Assembly: GCA_963620595.1 (NCBI GenBank)
Contig: CAVFAY010000041.1
Coordinates: 1 to 18,075, forward strand
DNA length: 18,075 nt
Reading direction: 5' to 3'
Origin: Butyricicoccus_A sp963620595
Lineage (GTDB): Bacteria; Bacillota; Clostridia; Oscillospirales; Butyricicoccaceae
In this document: piece by piece, positions 12,312 to 18,075 of the stretch
Layout of the letters: each line of letters opens with the position of its first letter
Numbering within the stretch: the stretch's first letter is position 1
Translations under genes and position numbers: made by a program
Notes under the pieces: model-generated
Databases searched by the model: none
Told to the model about the DNA's origin: nothing
What the model saw: only the letters and a program-made list of their open reading frames with translations

Positions 12312-13178
12312 CTATTGTCTCTTATTTGCTTTTTCCGCGCAGATAATCCGCGGAATTCCCGCGAGATCCTCTCGCAGATGGACGTTGTTCCATCCCGCCT
12401 TTCGGAACAGCTGTGCCGCCTGTTCGCCTTGCTTCCAGCCGCACTCTGCAAACAGCAGACCGCCGGATGCCAGCGAAAACGCCGGATGCTGTGCCATCGC
12501 GCGATAAAAGTCCAGTCCGTCCGTGCCGCCGTACAACGCGAGATGCGGTTCATAGTCATCTACGCTGCGGTCTAACTCGGTCATCTCCTGTGCCGTAATG
12601 TACGGCGGATTGGAGACGATGATAGTAAATATATCATGAATACTGTCCGGACGCAAGGCATCTCCCGCCGCAATTGTCACGCGCGACTGAGATAAACCAT
12701 GCAGCGCGGCATTGCGCCGCGTAACAGCAAGCGCTTGCTCCGAGCAGTCAACCAGCGTCACCTGTGCCTGCGGCACAGCCAGTGCTATCGACAGGCCAAT
12801 ACAGCCGCTGCCGCAGCACAAATCCAAGATTTTGGGGTGAGACTGCCGTTTTGCTGCCTGTACTGCCGCATCGCACAGCCATTCGGTATCGCCGCGCGGA
12901 ATGAGCACATCCGGTGTCACGAAAAACCGATTGCCATAAAAATCCCACTCGCCCAAAATATAGGCGAGCGGTTCATCCTGTTTTCTGCGTTCAAACAGCG
13001 TATGCAGCTGTGCTCTTGTCTGCTCGTCCAGTGGCATCTCCCGCCAGCGGCGAATTTCCCGCGGCTGTTCATGCAGCGCAAAGGCAGTCAGCTCTCGTGC
13101 CTCCAACTCTGCTTCCTCCACACCAATATCCGTCAGTGCCTGCCTCAGAGAGATGTATTCGTCCCAAATGCTTACCAT
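12312..13178 (-). CDS. prmC: Release factor N5-glutamine methyltransferase PrmC
   Basis: A 288-aa SAM-dependent enzyme that methylates the GGQ glutamine of peptide release factors RF1/RF2. Visible: the N-terminal helical domain (1-~85), the SAM-binding loop LDLCCGSG (118-125) and the catalytic NPPY at 190-193. The usual IPRPETE site reads IPRGDTEW here, a modest change at the substrate-proximal loop. ATG at 13178 follows AGGAGG at 4 nt. It overlaps the end of the DUF1385 gene by 7 bp; the DUF1385-prmC pairing is common in Firmicutes. In most relatives prmC is next to prfA, which is not seen here. Confidence 0.94.
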   Translation of the reverse strand: MVSIWDEYISLRQALTDIGVEEAELEARELTAFALHEQPREIRRWREMPLDEQTRAQLHTLFERRKQDEPLAYILGEWDFYGNRFFVTPDVLIPRGDTEWLCDAAVQAAKRQSHPKILDLCCGSGCIGLSIALAVPQAQVTLVDCSEQALAVTRRNAALHGLSQSRVTIAAGDALRPDSIHDIFTIIVSNPPYITAQEMTELDRSVDDYEPHLALYGGTDGLDFYRAMAQHPAFSLASGGLLFAECGWKQGEQAAQLFRKAGWNNVHLREDLAGIPRIICAEKANKRQ

Positions 13179-14122
13179 TTGTCCTCCTGTTTGTCCTCCG
13201 GAATGACGCGCTCGAGTGCTTCAATCGCTACCTCAATCATGCTGTCATCCGGCTCTAATACCGTGATGCGCTGGAGCATCATGCCCGGCCAGCGCAGAAT
13301 GCCGGACAGTGCGCCGTCATGTCTGCCCGCAAAGCGATTGACCTCGTAGCTCAAACCGATAACAATCGGCAGCAGAACAATACGCAAAACCAGCTGCATG
13401 ATTCTGCTTTCCGCCGTAACGACAGAGAACACCAAAATACTGATAATCATAATCACGAACAGAAAGCTCGTGCCGCAGCGCGGATGCTCGCGCGGCTGGA
13501 TACGGACATTTTCCACCGTGAGTTCCAATTGTTTCTCATAGCAGTAAATCGTCTTGTGCTCGGCGCCGTGATAACGGAATGTCCGCTTCATATCAGGAAT
13601 CAGGCTCATCAACGCCATATATCCGATAAAAATGATGATGCGCAGTACGCCCTCCAGCAGATTTTTACTCCAGTGCGCCACGTTGTCCGGAAGAAAACCA
13701 ATTGCAAAGGCAGGCAGCAAAATAAACAGACCGACTGCCAAACCAATACCAACGACAATAGACAGAAAATAAAAAACGGATTCCACCAAGCCATCTCCGA
13801 AATGGTCTTTAAACCACAGCTCCAGCTTGGACGGCTGTTCTTCCTCTTCGTCCTCCATCAGGATTTTTGACGAATAATCAATGGCTTGAAAGCCCTCGAT
13901 GAGCGACTGCACCATCAGGACAAAACCGCGAATGACCGGCACACCGACAAGTTTATATTTTTCTCTGAGTGGGGTATATTTCTTTTCTTCGATGGAAAGA
14001 CCGCCATCCGGCTTGCGCACAACAGTACAGGTCTTGCGCGGTCCCTTCATCATAATACCTTCTAAAATCGACTGGCCGCCGATGGTTGTCTTGTGCACAA
14101 CCTGTTGTGATGCTTTGCTCAA
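13172..14122 (-). CDS. DUF1385 (YqhQ-like) membrane protein
   Basis: A 316-aa integral membrane protein of the DUF1385 family. Signature stretches are GGQSILEGIMMKGP near the N-terminus, RYHGAEHKTIYCYE at ~183-196 and HPRCGTSF at ~213-220. Hydrophobic segments lie at about 60-76, 115-145, 155-176, 218-237 and 243-260, with an acidic loop (DEEEEQ) near 91-96. The His/Glu/Cys-rich conserved motifs suggest metal binding, but the function is not established. Start is TTG at 14122, with AAGGAG 6 nt before it inside the end of the histidine kinase gene, leaving only 3 bp between the genes. It overlaps prmC. Confidence 0.9.
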   Translation of the reverse strand: MSKASQQVVHKTTIGGQSILEGIMMKGPRKTCTVVRKPDGGLSIEEKKYTPLREKYKLVGVPVIRGFVLMVQSLIEGFQAIDYSSKILMEDEEEEQPSKLELWFKDHFGDGLVESVFYFLSIVVGIGLAVGLFILLPAFAIGFLPDNVAHWSKNLLEGVLRIIIFIGYMALMSLIPDMKRTFRYHGAEHKTIYCYEKQLELTVENVRIQPREHPRCGTSFLFVIMIISILVFSVVTAESRIMQLVLRIVLLPIVIGLSYEVNRFAGRHDGALSGILRWPGMMLQRITVLEPDDSMIEVAIEALERVIPEDKQEDKW

Positions 14123-14125
14123 TCG

Positions 14126-15694
14126 TTACTCCTTCTCTGTTTCCTGCGGTGCTTCTTCCGGTTCCGCACTTTTCATCTCGGTATTGGCGAGCGGAAGTGT
14201 CACCGTAACCGTTGTGCCTTCGCCATAGGTGCTGGCAATATTCAGCGTGCCGCCGTGCATCCGGACGATTTCATCCGTAACAGCCAGTCCGATACCGCTA
14301 CCACGCTGCTTAGAGCTGCCTTTATAGAACTTCTCTTTGACAAACGGCAGTTCCTCTTCTTTGATGCCAACGCCCCAGTCGCGCACCTCTATAATGACGG
14401 TGTAGCTGTCACGCGACAGCATAATCTGAATGCGTCCGCCGCTCTTGCCGTATTTTGCCGCATTGTCAATGATATTCAAAAACACCTGCTTCATGCGGTG
14501 ACGATCGCCGTTGACCGGACACATCTGATCCGGAATATCGTATTCTAGCTGGATATTCTCCTTTTCCAGCATGTTTTCGTACATATAAACCGCCTCATAC
14601 AGCTCTGCACCAACATCAAACAGCTCCATATTCAGCTTCATACGACCGGATTCCAATCGAGTAAAATCAAGCAGTTCTTCGACCATCTGGGTCAAACGAC
14701 GGCTCTCCTTCTGAATAATGCCGAGGCCCATGATGACTTCCTCCGGATCTGTCGCGCCGCCTGCAATCAGCGTATCGCTCCAGCCACCGATGGCAGTCAG
14801 CGGCGTGCGCAGCTCATGCGAAACCGAGGAGATAAAGTCATTTTTCATGCGCTCCGCGCGGCTGATTTCCTCTGACATATGGTTAATGGTGTCGCACAAA
14901 TCGCCAATTTCATCGTCATAGACCTTGTGTAGACGCATGCCATAGCGACCTGCCGCGATTTCCTTGGCAATGATATTGATCTTCATCACCGGCTCAACAA
15001 TGGACTTGATAAAATAGCGATTGGACAGTTCAACTGCCAGCGCAAAAAAAGCGCCGAGCATCAGACAAGCCAACACAATGAAGATAATCTGTCGCTGCAC
15101 CAATGCCATAGAAGAAATATAGCGCACACAGCCAATCAAATTGCCATTGGTATCATACAGCGGTGCAGATGCGGAAATCACGCGTTCCCCGGACACGCTA
15201 TCCTTGCCCATCCAGACAATCGTTGCATTTTCCTCCAAGCACTGAGCGGTATCCTTGGTACCCGGTTCCGATCCAATTGTCGTGAAGGAAGATGACGACG
15301 ACAAAATGCTTCCGGAGCTGGAAACAATCTGAATTTCCAGCTTGTCTTTATCCTCCACATTGGCAACAAAAGATTCGCTCGCGGAGAGAAACTGGTCATA
15401 ACTGGAATTGAGGAATCGATTGATGAAGCTCGCAGACTGCGTGACGCGCGTATACAAATTCTGCCGAATGTTATTGTAATAATAGCTGGCAGAAATCGTC
15501 GTCACAAAAATCGTCACAATCGCAAGTGCTGCCATGATGATGGTCATGGAGTTCATCGTCCATCGTCCCTTCAGACCGCCGTGTGCATGCTGCACGCGTA
15601 TCTCGCGCGGGCCGTTGTCGCCATCCTTTTTTGCTTTAAATTCCTGTGAAATATCAGGGAGTTCTCTGGTATCCGCAGTTACTTTTTTATCCAT
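14126..15694 (-). CDS. Two-component sensor histidine kinase
   Basis: A 522-aa membrane kinase. Order: cytoplasmic N-terminal tail (1-48), TM1 (~50-72), an extracellular sensor (~75-200, with a Ser-rich patch SSSGSILSSSSS), TM2 (~202-221), HAMP linker (222-275), dimerisation domain with His293 in SSVSHELRTPLT, and ATPase domain with N box (NIIDNAAKYG, ~407-416), DWGVGI (439-444) and GSGIGLAV (465-472). All key residues are present. It should phosphorylate the response regulator encoded 6 bp upstream. The extracellular sensor is of the cache/PAS-like size, and the ligand is unknown. Overall layout recalls WalK/PhoR-type envelope sensors, but no PAS domain is evident between HAMP and the His box. 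Confidence 0.93.
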   Translation of the reverse strand: MDKKVTADTRELPDISQEFKAKKDGDNGPREIRVQHAHGGLKGRWTMNSMTIIMAALAIVTIFVTTISASYYYNNIRQNLYTRVTQSASFINRFLNSSYDQFLSASESFVANVEDKDKLEIQIVSSSGSILSSSSSFTTIGSEPGTKDTAQCLEENATIVWMGKDSVSGERVISASAPLYDTNGNLIGCVRYISSMALVQRQIIFIVLACLMLGAFFALAVELSNRYFIKSIVEPVMKINIIAKEIAAGRYGMRLHKVYDDEIGDLCDTINHMSEEISRAERMKNDFISSVSHELRTPLTAIGGWSDTLIAGGATDPEEVIMGLGIIQKESRRLTQMVEELLDFTRLESGRMKLNMELFDVGAELYEAVYMYENMLEKENIQLEYDIPDQMCPVNGDRHRMKQVFLNIIDNAAKYGKSGGRIQIMLSRDSYTVIIEVRDWGVGIKEEELPFVKEKFYKGSSKQRGSGIGLAVTDEIVRMHGGTLNIASTYGEGTTVTVTLPLANTEMKSAEPEEAPQETEKE

Positions 15695-15700
15695 AGAACC

Positions 15701-16390
15701 TTAATCCTTCCACATATAGCCGAAGCCACGCACGGTCGTGATATGCTGCGGGGATGCCGGATCATCTTCCACCTTGATACGCAGACGGCGAATATTAACG
15801 TCTACGATTTTCAGCTCGCCGGAATAGTGTTTGCCCCAGACCGCACTGAGCAGTTCTTCTCGATCCATCGCTCTGCCTCGATTTTCTAAGAATGTCTTCA
15901 TCAGAGAAAATTCCACCTGCGTCAGATCTACGCGCTTGCCGTTTTTCTTCAGCTCACGGGCACGCATATCCAGACAAAACGCACCGCTCTGAATGGTCTC
16001 TGTAGTAAACGAATGCAGCCCCAATCGACGCACCAACGCATCAACACGGGCGGTCAGCTCTAAAACAGAAAATGGCTTGGTCACATAGTCATCTGCACCG
16101 GTCATAAGACCCGTCACTTTATCAGATTCCTGTGTGCGGGCTGTCAGCATAATAATGCCACCCTCATAGCCCTCGCCGCGCAGGGTGCGGCACACTTCAT
16201 AGCCATCAATGCCTGGCAGCATGACATCTAAAATACAAACAGCGACATCAGTGTTTTCCTGATATTTTTCCAGCGCCTCCTCGCCGCTGCCCGCCTGTAC
16301 TACCTCATAGCCAGCTCGCTTGAGATTGATTACCACAAATGCTCGGATGTTTTCTTCATCCTCCAACACCAAAACTTTTCGTGTCATCAT
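15701..16390 (-). CDS. OmpR/PhoB-family response regulator
   Basis: A 229-aa transcription factor. The receiver domain (1-~120) has the acidic pair Glu10/Asp11, phospho-acceptor Asp55 (CILDVMLPGIDGYE), Thr83 and Lys105 (VTKPFS). The C-terminal winged helix (~130-229) carries the usual DVNIRRLRIKVEDDP recognition helix and ends TTVRGFGYMWKD. I chose the first of two adjacent ATGs at 16390, 12 nt after AAGGAG; an ATG at 16426 is in frame but has no ribosome binding site and sits directly behind the preceding gene. Partner of the histidine kinase that follows. Confidence 0.93.
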   Translation of the reverse strand: MMTRKVLVLEDEENIRAFVVINLKRAGYEVVQAGSGEEALEKYQENTDVAVCILDVMLPGIDGYEVCRTLRGEGYEGGIIMLTARTQESDKVTGLMTGADDYVTKPFSVLELTARVDALVRRLGLHSFTTETIQSGAFCLDMRARELKKNGKRVDLTQVEFSLMKTFLENRGRAMDREELLSAVWGKHYSGELKIVDVNIRRLRIKVEDDPASPQHITTVRGFGYMWKD

Positions 16391-16434
16391 TGTTGTTCTA
16401 TACTCCTTTTTCTCACCAATCCACATTATTGTGA

Positions 16435-17769
16435 CTATTCATTCACAACAACGCAAAATGCATCTTCAATCTGTTTCTGGGATAGGGCAAGACTGCTGTC
16501 CGTATTTCCCAGCTTTGCCGCACAGCTAATATCGGATGTTGAGCCGAGATCAATCAGTCCCTGTTGTTCAGCCTTCTGCTCATGTCCATCACCAGTAAAG
16601 ACATACAACGTCAACAGCGGTGTATTTTCCCCCTTTGGTGTAAATACCGTCTGATTGACATCGGTTCCGCTGTTGGCACTGATGGTAATATTTCTGCGCC
16701 ATTTTTCTGGGAATTTAAGCATCCATCCCTCTGTCGGACTCTTATACGTTGTCAAAACCAAATTGGCTTTGCCCGTGCTGTTGAACTGATACCAATCCAT
16801 CAAGCTGTTGATGTCCGAGCTGCTCGTCTCATCGAGTTCACTGTCCGTCACGCGCACGGCACTGGATGCGTCCGGCGATGTCTGTGGCACTTCAATGGCG
16901 GCATCACCATCGATGTCCTCACAAAAGTACAGCGTTGTCGCGCGGTAGGTTGATATACTGGAATTCTGAGACAGATTGCGCAACATCGTGTTGTTTTTGT
17001 CCAGCACGTAAATATCTGTCTGCATCCCATTGTCGTTTTCAATCTTGTTATCCACAAAGATCGCCTGTGTGCCGTCCGGATTGAGCTGACCTGCCTGTAA
17101 ATTGGCAACTGTCTGGACATCCTGCGAAGCATATGCCTGCGACAGCAAGCTCATCTGATGATCGGCATAAGAATATACCTGCGCCGTCTTTTGTCCAGCT
17201 CCCTCATAGGACAGTGTAAACAGCTCTTCTGTGCCATCTTGATCGAGATCGGCAATGGTGTAATCCGTGCACGTCGTGTCGAGCAGTTCCTTGAGTTTTC
17301 CATCCTGAATGCTGTATACGGTCAAGCCCTTGCCAACACCGCCAGACAGCGTCCATGTCAGTGTAAACAGTCTCTGCTTGCCGTTGTCTACACGGATAAA
17401 ATCCATTGCACCGATCGCCGTACCGGGACCTTCCATGCTTCCCAGTTCCTGATATTCGTCATTATTCTTGGTAAAGGCATAGACATAAATCTTTCCGCCG
17501 GATTCATCACGCAAAAAAGCAATCGCTTCCTTGCTGTCATCGCCGTCAATGTCCGCAAACGTCACAGCATTGCGGTAAGAACCACTCTGCGGAGCTGCAT
17601 AGGTCATTTTTGTGCCCATGATCTGTTCCAATTGATTTTGCAGCAGCGTATACTCCTGTGACGGTTTCGGGGTCTGAAGCAGATCATCTCCGCCGGAAAT
17701 AATCTGGCAACCACTGAGCAACACCGCACACAGCAGCAATGCCACATAGTTTTTGAGTCTTTTCATCAT
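16435..17769 (-). CDS. Lipoprotein with FG-GAP/VCBS-like repeats
   Basis: A 444-aa secreted lipoprotein. The N-terminus MMKRLKNYVALLLCAV ends in the lipobox LLSGC with Cys21 as the lipidated residue. The body holds repeats of an acidic DxDxDG type: FADIDGDDSKEA, IADLDQDGTEEL and CEDIDGDAAIEV, as in FG-GAP/VCBS beta-propeller blades that bind calcium. The C-terminal ~150 residues (from WYQFNSTGKA) form a different domain with GWMLKFPEKWRRNI, which I do not recognise. ATG at 17769 follows AAAGGA at 6 nt. It is the first gene of the run and lies just upstream of the response regulator and kinase, so it may feed an envelope signal to the kinase; that is inference from position. Confidence 0.82.
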   Translation of the reverse strand: MMKRLKNYVALLLCAVLLSGCQIISGGDDLLQTPKPSQEYTLLQNQLEQIMGTKMTYAAPQSGSYRNAVTFADIDGDDSKEAIAFLRDESGGKIYVYAFTKNNDEYQELGSMEGPGTAIGAMDFIRVDNGKQRLFTLTWTLSGGVGKGLTVYSIQDGKLKELLDTTCTDYTIADLDQDGTEELFTLSYEGAGQKTAQVYSYADHQMSLLSQAYASQDVQTVANLQAGQLNPDGTQAIFVDNKIENDNGMQTDIYVLDKNNTMLRNLSQNSSISTYRATTLYFCEDIDGDAAIEVPQTSPDASSAVRVTDSELDETSSSDINSLMDWYQFNSTGKANLVLTTYKSPTEGWMLKFPEKWRRNITISANSGTDVNQTVFTPKGENTPLLTLYVFTGDGHEQKAEQQGLIDLGSTSDISCAAKLGNTDSSLALSQKQIEDAFCVVVNE

Positions 17770-17832
17770 TCTGTTTCCTTTATCGTCTGCGCACAATTCT
17801 GTGCCCATCGTTTTGTCTTCGCAAGTATTTTT

Positions 17833-17838
17833 ATTGTA
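17833..17838 (-). promoter_or_regulatory. Promoter of the lipoprotein-led gene run
   Basis: Minus strand TGCTACAAT is an extended -10 (TGn TACAAT). A weak -35 (TGTTCA at 17 bp) precedes it. The leader to the lipoprotein ATG is ~55 nt. Confidence 0.55.
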
Positions 17839-17890
17839 GCATATTTTCCGGTATTTGAACACTCCTACCAAACAATTTTCCCGTTTTTGC

Positions 17891-17920
17891 TTGACAATTC
17901 AGAACCATCTATGCTAGGAT
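17891..17920 (+). promoter_or_regulatory. Promoter of tRNA-Leu
   Basis: TTGACA (17891-17896), 18-bp spacer, TAGGAT (17915-17920). The tRNA begins 17 bp downstream. Confidence 0.7.
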
Positions 17921-17937
17921 AATATTGTTATATGTAT

Positions 17938-18021
17938 GCGGATATGGCGGAATTGGCAGACGCACTAGATTTAGGTTCTAGCGGGTTTCCCGTGCAGGTT
18001 CAAGTCCTGTTATCCGCACCA
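17938..18021 (+). tRNA. tRNA-Leu (anticodon TAG)
   Basis: An 84-nt class II tRNA with encoded CCA. Acceptor GCGGATA/TATCCGC, anticodon stem CTAGA/TCTAG with loop TTTAGGT (anticodon TAG, reads CTA/CTG-type leucine codons), a long variable arm (CGGGTTTCCCG) and T loop TTCAAGT. Confidence 0.96.
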
Positions 18022-18026
18022 AATCA

Positions 18027-18051
18027 AAACCACCGGTTGAACCGGTGGTTT
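18027..18051 (+). terminator. Hairpin terminator after tRNA-Leu
   Basis: AAACCACCGGT (18027-18037) pairs with ACCGGTGGTTT (18041-18051) around TGA. It ends in TTT only, so it may be incomplete as a terminator on its own. Confidence 0.65.
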
Positions 18052-18056
18052 GACCA

Positions 18057-18075
18057 GGCCCTATAAGGGCCCTAT
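18057..18075. repeat. GGCCCTAT palindromic repeat at window end
   Basis: GGCCCT (18057-18062) pairs with AGGGCC (18066-18071) around ATA, and GGCCCTAT appears twice in 19 bp. The window stops here, so whether this belongs to a longer repeat cannot be seen. Confidence 0.4.

Noticed and set aside
1..18075. CRISPR array, insertion sequence or transposase
   Set aside because: No regularly spaced short repeats and no transposase, integrase or IS-type inverted ends with a gene were found by reading both strands.

Overview
The window looks like a chromosomal segment of a low-to-moderate GC Gram-positive Clostridia, most likely an Oscillospirales/Butyricicoccaceae-like gut anaerobe. The clues are the rpsF-ssb-rpsR operon, consensus SigA-type promoters with strong AAGGAGG ribosome binding sites, SLH-anchored surface proteins, and a DUF1385-prmC-recA-recX-rimO-pgsA-cysS gene order. 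This placement is inference from gene content; no search was run.

Left part (1-4000) is an AT-rich accessory region. It holds an uncatalogued 27-codon minus-strand ORF that looks like a type I holin-like toxin, with its ribosome binding site buried in a hairpin. Next come a DUF4429/SHOCT protein and a FUSC-type membrane protein. After these lies a ~1.35 kb island bracketed by two 50-bp direct repeats (48/50 identical). The right-hand repeat contains the 3' end and terminator of tRNA-Thr(CGT), which is the layout of an integrated element at a tRNA gene, but no integrase is present. The island carries a ribbon-helix-helix protein plus an unrecognised 130-aa protein in one operon, and a RelE-type toxin/antitoxin pair broken by two homopolymer frameshifts and loss of the toxin start codon.

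Middle part (4000-7200): tRNA-Thr on the minus strand, divergent from the rpsF-ssb-rpsR operon (ribosomal proteins S6 and S18 flanking single-strand DNA-binding protein). Convergent to that operon is a minus-strand cell-surface protein with a signal peptide, four SH3b repeats and three SLH domains.

Right part (7200-17900) is one long minus-strand gene run. In transcription order it encodes a lipoprotein with FG-GAP/VCBS-like acidic repeats, an OmpR-family response regulator, a sensor histidine kinase, a DUF1385 membrane protein, PrmC, RecA, RecX, RimO, PgsA and CysS. Gaps are mostly under 20 bp or genes overlap. A perfect-consensus promoter between rimO and pgsA makes pgsA-cysS a separately transcribable unit. 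The window ends with plus-strand tRNA-Leu(TAG) and its hairpin terminator.
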